From positions 2,520,001-2,584,000 of the forward strand of contig NZ_CP092417.1 of NCBI RefSeq assembly GCF_023716865.1: DNA of 64,000 bases. Direction: 5' to 3'. The notes beneath the pieces were generated by a model. The model worked only from the letters and a program-made list of their open reading frames with translations, was not told the DNA's origin and searched no databases. This DNA is from Endozoicomonas sp. SCSIO W0465 (GTDB taxonomy: Bacteria; Pseudomonadota; Gammaproteobacteria; Pseudomonadales; Endozoicomonadaceae). The position numbers were made by a program, and so were the translations under genes. How positions within the stretch are numbered: position 1 is the stretch's first letter; each line of letters starts with the position of its first letter. This document shows, one piece after another, positions 33,765-42,663 of the stretch.

Positions 33765-36700
33765 TTATTCAGGCACTAATGTAGTGGCTGAGTCCGCATC
33801 GGCTTCCCTCTGCTGCTGCCGTTCCTGCTCCTGCTGTTTCTCCTGGCGGTATTGCTCAATGGTCAGGTTGCGCAGCATGGAGTGGTTGCCCCCCTGGTTA
33901 TGGACAAAGTGGACAGAGTTAACATAATCCTCAATCACATGGATTTTCTGCAGTGGAGTGACAATGAGCAGTTGCAGGTTCAACTTGCGGAACAGCTCCA
34001 AACCATAGCGTGCGGACTCATCGGAGCCACGGCCAAAGGCCTCGTCGATCATCACAAAACGAAAGGAGCGGGAACGGTTTTCCCCCCATTCAAGCCCTAG
34101 CTGATAGGCCAGGGCTGCCGCCAGGATGGTGTAGGCCAGCTTTTCTTTCTGGCCACCGGATTTACCACCAGCATCGGAGTAAAACTCCTTCTCCGAGTCG
34201 TCTTCCCGATAGCGTTCCGAGGCATTGAACAGAAACCAGTTGCGCACATCGGTGACCTTGCGGGTCCAGCGTTTATCCAGTTCGGTCTGGCCTTCCCGGC
34301 CATTGAACCGTTCGACAATGGTTTTCACCTGCAGGAACTTGTTTTCTGCATAGGCATCGTCGCTGTTATCGGCGCTCAGGGTATCCCCGAGACAGTTGCG
34401 CAGATCGATTTTAAACTGGTTGATTTCCGGGTCACGGTGATTGTCAGCCACCAGCCGTATATAAGTCCCTTCACTGTAATCAATGGCCGCCAGAGAGCGA
34501 TTGATGGTGGCAATTTTGTCCCGGATGGTCTGTTGCTGGTGGTCCAGCCAGTTCTGGAACATGGCCATATTATGAATGGTGCCCTCATTCAACATCTGCT
34601 TGAAGCGCTGTTCATGCCGGGGCAGGTCTTCCCCCTGCAGGGTGTCCAGCATGGCAGAAAACTCGGCCACGGAGCCCATGGCGGCATCCACTTCACGGGT
34701 TTCCTGGGGGTAGGCGTTTTTATAATCGGCCATCTGTCCGGTAATTCTGGCGGACAGTTCCCTTGCTTTATCGACTCGTTTATCCAGTCGATTTTGTAAC
34801 CACTTCCGCATGTCGACCTGACAGCTGTCGCAACTCTCAATAGTGATTTTCCGCTCACCCAGGGCATCCGGTTCCATTTCTGCAAGCGTTGGAAAGCTCT
34901 GTTCCCGCAGTGCTTCCGGCAGTTCTGCCAGCTGTTTCTCGGACTGTTTCAGCAGGTTGCGGTCCTGCTTCAGTTTCTCTTCGGCGGTGCCGGACTCCCT
35001 GGCCAGTTTCCGCTCCTGATCTTCTTTTTCCCGGGTTCTGGCCTCGCACTTTTCCAGTCGCTCCCGCAGGGTGCGTAGAATATCGGAGCCGGATTCCAGC
35101 TGCTGCTTTTCCTGCTCCAGGGAGTCTATTTGTATCGCCAGGGGCTGCCAGTGGATGTCGGCAAAACTGGTCACCTTCAGCAATAGCTCCAGCTGCAGCT
35201 GACGATGACCCAGTTGTTTCATCTGCTGGCTGAATCGGGCCTGGGCTGTAGCGGACTGCTGGATTTGCTCTTCCAGCTGTTGCCGGGAAGCCTCCAGAGT
35301 GAATATTTTCTCCCGGTTGCTCCAGCCCAAAACAAAGCGGGACCGATCATCGATACGGTAACGGTCGTCTTTCTCATGGCGGCTGCCACCGCTTTTGATC
35401 TGTCCAGAGGTGGTAATGGCCCGGGTTTCCCGGCGGAAATCATCCAACTGGTCGCAGCAGATATAGTCAAAGCGCTGGGCCAGTTCCTGTTCCAGCCAGG
35501 TGTAGAACTGGCTGTCGGTTTTGATGGAAACCTTACGGCAGAGTGATCGGGGATCAATAGGGTCAATGGCGCTGCGGGCAGGCTGGCGAACCCGGTAGTA
35601 GACCAGTCGTCCCTTCAGATGAGTGCGGTCCACATAGTCGGCTACTGCCTGATAATGCTCATCGGGTACCAGCAGACTCAGGGCGAAATTATGCAGGACC
35701 CGTTCTACCGCACCTTCCCAGTGCCGGTCTTCCTCCCGAACCTGCAACAGCTCACCGGCAAAGGGCAGGGTAGATTCCGGCAGATCCAGACGATCACTCA
35801 GGGCCTGACGAATGGCCAGGTTGCGACTGGGAATATTGGACTGACGGCTTTTCAGAGAGGTAATTTCCTGTTCCAGCTCCTGATGCTGGTGGCGCAGGGA
35901 TTGCAGCGTTACGGCATGTTCCACCTGACGGTTCTGCAGTTCGGCCTGCTCTTTTTCCAGGGACTCCTGGCTGCTTTTTGCCTGCTGACGATTGTGGTAA
36001 AAACCATCGTCGTCCACTGGTTCCGGTAGTTCCAGTGTCCGGCAAATGCCCAGATAGTCATCGCAGGCCCTGGCAATACGGCTTCGTTCCCGGTCGAGCC
36101 GTTCCAGTTCGGTTTTCAGTTCCGACAACCGCTGGCCACCGTTCTGGTCTATGGCCCGTTCCAGCTCCCGGCTGGTGGTGCGCAGCACTTCAATGGCCAG
36201 GCGCAGTTCCTGCAAACGGGCCTCCAGCTTTTGTTGTTCCTGCTCACGCCGTTCAATACGCTGGGTCAGCAGAGTGATTTTTTGATCGGCAAAATAGCCG
36301 TACAGCGCCTCACGACATTGGCGCAGGGAAGCAATCCCGGCTTCCAGCGCCTCATACTGGTCACAGTTCTGAATCAGTGGCGCCAGCAGGTCAATCTGCT
36401 GGCGGGCTTTCAGAACGGCTTCATGGGCCCGGTTCAGGTTGTCAAACTGACGGCTGAGTTCGTTGACTTTCTCTTGCGCATCGGTGCTTTCCAGCATATG
36501 ACTGCGGACAAACTCGGTCAGGTTGCCAACCGATTTCATGGAGACGGTTTGATAGAGCAGTTCCAGGGCCTGGTCGTTGTCAATACCCATCTGGCGCCGG
36601 AACTCCGCCTGGTACTGGCTGAAGCTGTCGAACAGTTTGACATGGTCCATGCGCTTCAGTTTCTTTTTCAGATCAGCAATATCGCTGCCAAAGCCGCTGA

Positions 36701-37190
36701 ACTGTCTGGCAATGGACAACGGTTTGCGGGCCACTACATAGAACCGTTCCGGTGTGTTGCTGTTGTCCCGGCTCCAGAATACCTGGGCCAGGGTGATGGT
36801 CTGGTCAAAGCCTTCGTTGACAAACCGGGCCAGCAGCACGCTGTAGCTGTTGTGGTCCCGCAGGGCCACCGCCTTGGCGCTGAGGGTGTCGTCATCTTTT
36901 GCGCTTTTATAGTAACCGCGCACATAGGAGGTGAGGTTACGTTCCCTGGTTTCTGCCCCGGCCGCCTTGTTGTAGGTAATCTTCTGGCTGGGGACCAGCA
37001 GGGTGGTCAGCCCGTCCACCAGGGTGGATTTGCCGGAGCCGATATCGCCAGTCAGCAGGCTGTTATCACCATCGGGATTGGCCACCCAGATTTTTTTGTG
37101 AAAAGTGCCCCAGTTCAGCACTTCCAGCGATGCCAGCCGGAACCCGGCCCGGATCGGGTTGTCGGAAAAATCAAACGAGTGTGTCTGCAT
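33765..37190 (-). CDS. jetC: Wadjet system protein JetC (SMC/MukB-like ATPase)
   Basis: 1,141-aa SMC-type motor that extrudes DNA loops and recognises small circular DNA. The Walker A motif is GDIGSGKST (residues 48-56) within LLTGDIGSGKSTLVDGLTTL. Two long coiled-coil arms (about 270-460 and 640-780, rich in E/Q/R/L) flank a hinge region. Near the C-terminus are the ABC signature KSGGQKEKLAYTI and Walker B FRFVMIDEAFGRG. The start overlaps the end of jetB by 20 bases, indicating coupled translation. Full length with no internal stop. Confidence 0.94.
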   Translation of the reverse strand: MQTHSFDFSDNPIRAGFRLASLEVLNWGTFHKKIWVANPDGDNSLLTGDIGSGKSTLVDGLTTLLVPSQKITYNKAAGAETRERNLTSYVRGYYKSAKDDDTLSAKAVALRDHNSYSVLLARFVNEGFDQTITLAQVFWSRDNSNTPERFYVVARKPLSIARQFSGFGSDIADLKKKLKRMDHVKLFDSFSQYQAEFRRQMGIDNDQALELLYQTVSMKSVGNLTEFVRSHMLESTDAQEKVNELSRQFDNLNRAHEAVLKARQQIDLLAPLIQNCDQYEALEAGIASLRQCREALYGYFADQKITLLTQRIERREQEQQKLEARLQELRLAIEVLRTTSRELERAIDQNGGQRLSELKTELERLDRERSRIARACDDYLGICRTLELPEPVDDDGFYHNRQQAKSSQESLEKEQAELQNRQVEHAVTLQSLRHQHQELEQEITSLKSRQSNIPSRNLAIRQALSDRLDLPESTLPFAGELLQVREEDRHWEGAVERVLHNFALSLLVPDEHYQAVADYVDRTHLKGRLVYYRVRQPARSAIDPIDPRSLCRKVSIKTDSQFYTWLEQELAQRFDYICCDQLDDFRRETRAITTSGQIKSGGSRHEKDDRYRIDDRSRFVLGWSNREKIFTLEASRQQLEEQIQQSATAQARFSQQMKQLGHRQLQLELLLKVTSFADIHWQPLAIQIDSLEQEKQQLESGSDILRTLRERLEKCEARTREKEDQERKLARESGTAEEKLKQDRNLLKQSEKQLAELPEALREQSFPTLAEMEPDALGERKITIESCDSCQVDMRKWLQNRLDKRVDKARELSARITGQMADYKNAYPQETREVDAAMGSVAEFSAMLDTLQGEDLPRHEQRFKQMLNEGTIHNMAMFQNWLDHQQQTIRDKIATINRSLAAIDYSEGTYIRLVADNHRDPEINQFKIDLRNCLGDTLSADNSDDAYAENKFLQVKTIVERFNGREGQTELDKRWTRKVTDVRNWFLFNASERYREDDSEKEFYSDAGGKSGGQKEKLAYTILAAALAYQLGLEWGENRSRSFRFVMIDEAFGRGSDESARYGLELFRKLNLQLLIVTPLQKIHVIEDYVNSVHFVHNQGGNHSMLRNLTIEQYRQEKQQEQERQQQREADADSATTLVPE

Positions 37191-37783
37191 GGTCCCGGTA
37201 TACCTTGAGTTTGTCGTTAAAATCGGCCAGCCAGTCGGCGTCCACCAGTGCCTTGATAATACGGCGCACTTCCCAGGCGGGTGGATTACCGGAGAGTTTT
37301 TTCAGAAAGCCAAATTCAGCCACCTTGGTTGATGTGGGTGTCGATCTGGTCAAAAAGCCGGGCTTCATTGGCCCGGTCCGGCAGGAACACCCGCATCATC
37401 TCAACGATCTGCTCCCGGGTCAGGATCAGGCGGGCATCGCCACCACTGGCATCCTGCTCCACCATCTTTTTGCGCAGCAACACACAGAGCAGGCTGACGG
37501 GAAAACTCAGGGGGCGACGGGCCACCAGTTTGGGTAGTTTGGCCGATTCTGGTTTGTCTTCTGTTTCTTCGTCATTCAGCTGACGTAAAAAGGCATAGCC
37601 TTCGGCTTCATCCAGGATCAAGTCCAGCCCCATGACCCGGACATAGTCCAGTACCGGTGCGTGGCGTTCCTCCAGTTGCTGCCAGACGGCAGGGTTTTGA
37701 TCACGGTAGACAACGCCTTTCATCAGATTGACCACTACCAGGCCAAGGCTGTCGGTGGCTGATGCCGGTTTTTCTTCACTCAT
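37171..37783 (-). pseudogene. jetB: Wadjet system protein JetB (DUF4194), one-base frameshift
   Basis: JetB is the KITE-like subunit (MukE analogue) of the complex. Residues 1-155 (MSEEKPASATDSLGLVVVNL through FDQIDTHIN) are a good DUF4194 protein, then the frame ends at QGG-stop (37316). The expected continuation KVAEFGFLKKLSGNPPAWEV, then RRIIKALVDADWL, is present one frame over and ends at 37171. The shift lies at about 37325-37331 (AACCAAGGTG where AACAAGGTG would restore the frame). The restored protein is 203 aa, the usual length. It could be a true inactivating mutation, a base-calling error or a recoding site; the sequence is not a homopolymer. Confidence 0.88.
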
Positions 37784-37812
37784 TTCGATATGCCAAAAGC
37801 CAATGGTTGAAA

Positions 37813-39258
37813 TTATCGGGTAAATATCACTGCAGGCATCCAGGCAGATTTTTCCCTGCCACTACTGTCCACCCAGGGTATAGCCTGAGTATGTTCCGTA
37901 TTGACCAGCGCCCGGTCCGACTCCGACGCGATATGGAGATAGGCGACCACTTCACTGAGTCCTTTTTTCACCGGATACAGTTCCACCAGCTCAGACAGGG
38001 TAATCTGCGTGCGGGTATGCAGGGCGAAGCGGATCTGCCCCTTTAATACCTGTTCATCCACATAGTGCTGACGGTAGAGGGCGCTGGTATCCACATCCGC
38101 TTCACCCTCTTCGGGCACTTCATCAATGACCGGGCGCAGGGCCGGGCGGAATAGACCCCGAGCCATGGGTAGCTCTATTTCAGGCTTTAACGGAGCCAGG
38201 CTGGTAAACACTTTCTCCGGTGGTGGGTTCTGGCGAATAGCGATGGCGCTTTGTTCAATGTCCCGCACAATTTCCATAATCCGGCGGTTTTCCAGCCAGG
38301 CCTGGTCGTCCAGGTAACGGCGCAGCTGCTCCACTAACAGGGCGCAGGTGCTGTTGACTTTTTCCCCCGCTTCCAGCAGGCGGAAACGGATACCGTCCAG
38401 CAGAGGGTCCTGTTCCTGGTTCAGGGCATTGATCTCTGGCAGCACCAGCACTTTGTACAAAGTGTCCTGAAGTTCATCCTGACTGACCGGTGACATGAGC
38501 CAGCTCCAGAACGCCTTGAAACTGCGACCCTGGTCAGATTCGGTAATGGTATCCTGCTCAGAGAAAATGGTATCCAGCATCTGTCCCTTGCCGCTGTTGC
38601 TGGTGGTGATGCGTTCACGAACGCCCCGGTCCAGGGCCCGGAAGTTCTCCTCTACCTGACGGAAGTCGGACAACAGCTGTCTTGCCGTCTCTTCCGCCTG
38701 CAGGAATTTTTCCTTGATGCGGGTACTGTCGTGAGGAGCGATATGGCCATCCCGGAGCTGGGCGATTTTCCGTTCAATGGCCTGCTTCTCCTGTTCCAGT
38801 TGGGCAATGCGCAAGGTGGGGTCGGTTTCAGTCTCGTCGGCGATCTCCCGCAACAGGCGGAATATGGTCAGCAGTCGGGACTCGGTACCGACAAACTGCT
38901 TTTGCTCAAAGCTGGCAATCCACTCAATCACCTTTTCCGTGGCCGGCGTCAGGTCAAACAGTGGCTCATCACCAATGTTGGCCGCCGGATAATATTTGCG
39001 CAGATAACCCTGTTCACCACTGGACCAGTCGTTGAGATAGTCCCGTCCTTTGCGGGGAAAAAGCTTCTCGCCATTGGTTTCCCGCAGGTGATGGAGATAA
39101 TCATCCAGCCGGGTTGCCAGTTCCTCGGCAGCGATGGAGCGCTGGTTGGTGGCGATAAATGTGCGGTAAAGGAAACTGATGATCAGTGGTGCGCTGTCCG
39201 CTTGCAATAAACGCCAGGCAGGATGGCTGCGCAGGCCGGATATCCGGTTGAAGTCCAT
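37813..39258 (-). CDS. jetA: Wadjet system protein JetA (DUF3375)
   Basis: 481 aa, kleisin-like subunit (MukF analogue). The N-terminal winged-helix region opens with MDFNRISGLRSHPAWRLLQA and SAPLIISFLYRTFI, the DUF3375 start. A coiled coil (about 170-230, RIAQLEQEKQAIERKIAQLR) follows, and the C-terminal region contains FALHTRTQITLSELVELYPV. It is the first gene of the operon; jetB follows 29 bases after its stop. Confidence 0.92.
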   Translation of the reverse strand: MDFNRISGLRSHPAWRLLQADSAPLIISFLYRTFIATNQRSIAAEELATRLDDYLHHLRETNGEKLFPRKGRDYLNDWSSGEQGYLRKYYPAANIGDEPLFDLTPATEKVIEWIASFEQKQFVGTESRLLTIFRLLREIADETETDPTLRIAQLEQEKQAIERKIAQLRDGHIAPHDSTRIKEKFLQAEETARQLLSDFRQVEENFRALDRGVRERITTSNSGKGQMLDTIFSEQDTITESDQGRSFKAFWSWLMSPVSQDELQDTLYKVLVLPEINALNQEQDPLLDGIRFRLLEAGEKVNSTCALLVEQLRRYLDDQAWLENRRIMEIVRDIEQSAIAIRQNPPPEKVFTSLAPLKPEIELPMARGLFRPALRPVIDEVPEEGEADVDTSALYRQHYVDEQVLKGQIRFALHTRTQITLSELVELYPVKKGLSEVVAYLHIASESDRALVNTEHTQAIPWVDSSGREKSAWMPAVIFTR

Positions 39259-39330
39259 GGTTCAGGGTGGTTGTCAGGTCAATGATAACCGGGTGATAGT
39301 AGCCGATTATCTTAAGTTACGCACCATTAT

Positions 39331-39378
39331 GATGGGGATGATAGGGAGAATGGGGATGATGAGGATGATGGGGGGTAC
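39331..39378. repeat. Low-complexity purine tract (GGGGATGATG-like)
   Basis: About 48 bases of near-repeated GATGGGGATGAT/AGGGAGAAT units between the ankyrin gene's 3' end and jetA. It lies in the region that should hold the jet promoter. Confidence 0.6.
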
Positions 39379-39456
39379 CGGGGCAGTCAGTAACGCCTCG
39401 CCGCACTTCGTTCAGTTCAATCGTGCCGCTGAATCTGGCAGCGCTGTTCCGGGACC

Positions 39457-42400
39457 TCAAGCCAGCTCGTTTCGCATTGAGTCAGCGAGGGCATTCAGTA
39501 GCGCGGTGATGCACCTGCCGTGGCTGTGTCTGACAGCACAGTTCAGGGGTGTCAAGTCATCGTCATTCTTCTCATTGATGTCAATGCCGGGGGCGGCCAG
39601 CAACGCCTTGACGCACTCTGTATGGCCTTTACTGGCAGCGCAGTGCAGAGGAGTCCAGCCATCGTTATTCTTCTCATTGATGTCAATGCCGGGGGCGGCC
39701 AGCAACGCCTTGACGCACTCTGTATGGCCTATGCTGGCAGCGCAGTGCAGAGGAGTCCAGCCATTGTTATTCTTCTCATTGATGTCAATGCCAGAGGCTG
39801 CCAGTAACGCCTTGACGCACTCTGCACGGCCTTCTATGGCAGCGCTGTTCAGAGCTGACCAGCCACTAATACTCTTTCCATTGACGTTAATTCCGGGGGT
39901 GGCCAGTAACGCACTGACGCACTTTGCGTGGCCATATCCGGCAGCACAGTTCAGGGGGGTCCAGCCATTGTCGGTCTCCTTATTAACGTCAATGCCGGGG
40001 GCGGCCAGTAACGCCATGACGCACTCTGCGTGGCCGTATCTGGCAGCGATGGTCAGGGACGTCCAGCCACCGTTATCCTTCTGATTGACGTGAATCCCGG
40101 GAACAGCCAGCAACGTCCTGATGCACTCTGCGTGGCCGTATCTGGCAGCGATGGTCAGAGGCGTCCAGCCAAAGTCATCCTTCTCATTGACGTCTATTCC
40201 GGGGGCGGCCAGTAACACCCTGACGCACTCTATGTGGCCTTCTCTGGTTGCGCAGCCCAGGGGCATCCAGCCATCCCTGCATTTCTCATTGACGTTAATA
40301 CCGGGGGCGGCCAGTAACGCCACAACGCACGCTGTGTGGCCGTATCTGGCTGCGCAGTTCAGGGGCGTCAAACCATCCTTATTCTTCCCATTGACGTCAA
40401 TGCCGGGGGCGGCCAGTAACACCTTGACGCACTCTGTATATCCGTACCGGACTGCGCTGTTCAGGGGGGTCCAGCCACACTGTTTGCCATTGACATCAAT
40501 GCCGGGGGCGGCCAGTAACGCCTTGACGCACTCTGCGTGGCCATATCTGGCGGCGCTATTCAGAGGCGTCCAGCCATGTGGATTGGGATTGACGTCAATG
40601 CCTGGGGCGGCCAGTAACGCCTTGACGCACTCTGTGTGGCCGTATCTGGCCGCGCAGTTCAGGGGCGTCAAGCTATGCTTATTCTTCTTATTGACGTTAA
40701 TGCCGGGGGCGTTCAGTAACGCCTTGACGCACGTTGTGTGGCCGTATCTGGCAGCGCTGAACAGAGGCGTCCAGCCGAAGATGTCTTTTTGGTTAACCTC
40801 CGGGTTGTCCAATTCCAGCAGGTATTCCAACCCGGGTAAATTACCGGAACGGGCAAAGAAAGCCATGGGGGTTTCCTGTTCATCGTTCAAGCGACGGGTC
40901 AATTGATCGCAACGACCGGTTAACAACAGATTGGACAGGGTTTCTGCCTGCTTCAGCTTAAATGCCTGGTTGAATAGCTGCAGACAATCGTTGGGGGGCA
41001 ACAATTTTTTTATGTCGTCGTGTGAAAAATCGGAGATCTGCCAGCTGGCCAGTTTTTTTGTGATTGGCGAAATATCTATTCCTTGTTGTTGCAGCCTCAG
41101 CAAGACCGGCTTCAGCAGTGGTGTATTGATCAGCCAGTCCAGAGCGCCCGGAGCAATGCCCGGAGCAATGGTTGTTTTATCAGAGGCAAAATGATCACAT
41201 ACGCACTGACACAACCTTTCTTTAAAGATGTTGTCGTTTTTGATCAGCTTGTCACAGAGCTGGTTGGCAAGTGCCTTAACCATCGCGGGTGTTTTACCTA
41301 GCTGTTTGATGGTGGTGTGTTGCAGGAAAAACAAGGCAATATGTTCAGCCTGATCCGTCTGCTCCATCGCCTGAGTGAGCAGGGCATAAGCGGTTGACTC
41401 AGGCCAGGTTGAAAAGTCAATCAACGTTAAATAAAGTAATGTCAGCGTGGTGTGATTATCTGCGGCAAAACTACAAGCCTGCCCTGCGGACAAGCGTTGG
41501 TCATGACGAAATACCCAGAAGAAGAGTTCATTTATTGTCCCGATATACAATAGCGAATCGACGCCTTGGGGAGTAGCGGTGAACACCCGGGCTGATGACT
41601 CACTGAAATGGTGGGCCGCCCAGGCCAGTAACTTCTCCCGATACCGGCCAAGGTGATAGTTGCCATTGCTCGTTTCCTCGATCATGGCCCAAATATCAAG
41701 CGACTGCTCTTCTGTTGTTTTCAGTAAATGATTGACCGGTTTAAAGAGTGTGCTTTCAAGAATACCCGTTCTGTCTGAAGTCAGTTCAGCGGGAACAATC
41801 GCTTCGTTTTCCCAAGCCTGCACTCCCATTTTTTCAAGGGTTGCGCTCAGTTGATCTGACCACTCTGACGAGAGTTTACGCAGGATGGTACAGGCATTGA
41901 CAGACAGGGGGGCAGCAGAAAGAAACCGCCGGGTCAGGACATCACTCAGACTGTTCGGTGCCATTGGGTCAACGATGGGAGCAAGCCCCAGAGGCTCACA
42001 TAAAAGATTGTGAAAGCTGTTGAACCAGTGAATTTCCATGCTTGGCAATAGCGTAATCAATCCCTCCCGTTGCTGATCAAGCAGGAATGACTGAATAAAT
42101 TGATGAAACAGCTCACTCCTTATCTTGTAGAGTTTCCCACCCAATCCTGCCCGGGAGGCTTCAAGATTCAGAAAACTTTGACTGAAGCGGCTATGAACAC
42201 CGGCAGGGCAATACTCAATACCGTTCAGGCAGTCATGAAGCACAGAGGCAATATAATCTTTGTTGTCAACGGTTGGATCGTTTTGTTGATCCTTAAGTTG
42301 CATGACTAACTGATGAATCTGGAAACGCGTTTCACGATACAGGGGCAGCAGGCTGTCTTTGAGATATTCAGGCGGTGATTGCAGTTTGTCGTAAAAAGTA

Positions 42401-42663
42401 CTGATTGATTCGTCGTACTGATGATTAACAAAGTGGGATGCCTGTTGCTTCATTTCCAGAATATCACTCAGGAAACGGGATTTTATCTCAGGAAAAGAAG
42501 CATGGGTTTCCAGTTCCTCGTAACGATGAACCTCGGGCAATTCAATATATTCCGGTTGATGGGCAGTCGTTTGCATTGGTGACTCTGCAGACGTAACCGG
42601 TTGCCAGGGTTGGAAAAGTCTTGAGTGGATTCCTGTATTTAAAGAGAACATGAATTTGGCCAC
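39457..42663 (-). CDS. Ankyrin-repeat protein, 1,068 aa
   Basis: Residues 1 to ~595 form a non-repeat N-terminal region, helical and without a recognised domain or signal peptide. The C-terminal ~470 residues are about 14 ankyrin repeats of 34 residues with consensus GWTPLxxAARYGHxECVKAL then LAAPGIDVNEKxxx; the last three are almost identical (INEKNN type). Ankyrin arrays bind protein partners. In symbionts such proteins are often delivered to host cells, which is inference here. The array is unusually regular at the DNA level. It is transcribed leftward toward jetA, about 200 bases away. Confidence 0.9.
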   Translation of the reverse strand: MAKFMFSLNTGIHSRLFQPWQPVTSAESPMQTTAHQPEYIELPEVHRYEELETHASFPEIKSRFLSDILEMKQQASHFVNHQYDESISTFYDKLQSPPEYLKDSLLPLYRETRFQIHQLVMQLKDQQNDPTVDNKDYIASVLHDCLNGIEYCPAGVHSRFSQSFLNLEASRAGLGGKLYKIRSELFHQFIQSFLLDQQREGLITLLPSMEIHWFNSFHNLLCEPLGLAPIVDPMAPNSLSDVLTRRFLSAAPLSVNACTILRKLSSEWSDQLSATLEKMGVQAWENEAIVPAELTSDRTGILESTLFKPVNHLLKTTEEQSLDIWAMIEETSNGNYHLGRYREKLLAWAAHHFSESSARVFTATPQGVDSLLYIGTINELFFWVFRHDQRLSAGQACSFAADNHTTLTLLYLTLIDFSTWPESTAYALLTQAMEQTDQAEHIALFFLQHTTIKQLGKTPAMVKALANQLCDKLIKNDNIFKERLCQCVCDHFASDKTTIAPGIAPGALDWLINTPLLKPVLLRLQQQGIDISPITKKLASWQISDFSHDDIKKLLPPNDCLQLFNQAFKLKQAETLSNLLLTGRCDQLTRRLNDEQETPMAFFARSGNLPGLEYLLELDNPEVNQKDIFGWTPLFSAARYGHTTCVKALLNAPGINVNKKNKHSLTPLNCAARYGHTECVKALLAAPGIDVNPNPHGWTPLNSAARYGHAECVKALLAAPGIDVNGKQCGWTPLNSAVRYGYTECVKVLLAAPGIDVNGKNKDGLTPLNCAARYGHTACVVALLAAPGINVNEKCRDGWMPLGCATREGHIECVRVLLAAPGIDVNEKDDFGWTPLTIAARYGHAECIRTLLAVPGIHVNQKDNGGWTSLTIAARYGHAECVMALLAAPGIDVNKETDNGWTPLNCAAGYGHAKCVSALLATPGINVNGKSISGWSALNSAAIEGRAECVKALLAASGIDINEKNNNGWTPLHCAASIGHTECVKALLAAPGIDINEKNNDGWTPLHCAASKGHTECVKALLAAPGIDINEKNDDDLTPLNCAVRHSHGRCITALLNALADSMRNELA
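39465..40870 (-). repeat. 102-bp tandem DNA repeats encoding the ankyrin array
   Basis: About 14 units. Many share long identical stretches such as GGGGGCGGCCAGTAACGCC and ACGCACTCTG...TGGCC at 102-base spacing, reflecting recent unit duplication or gene conversion. Confidence 0.9.

Noticed and set aside
36231..37208. 325-codon rightward frame across jetC
   Set aside because: Antisense to the JetC Walker A region; JetC motifs are unambiguous on the - strand.
39465..40870. Regular direct repeats considered as a CRISPR array
   Set aside because: 102-bp contiguous coding repeats without unique spacers; they encode ankyrin units.
39179..40906. Rightward repeat-containing frames opposite the ankyrin gene
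   Set aside because: The regular peptide repeats are the reverse reading of the ankyrin DNA repeats.
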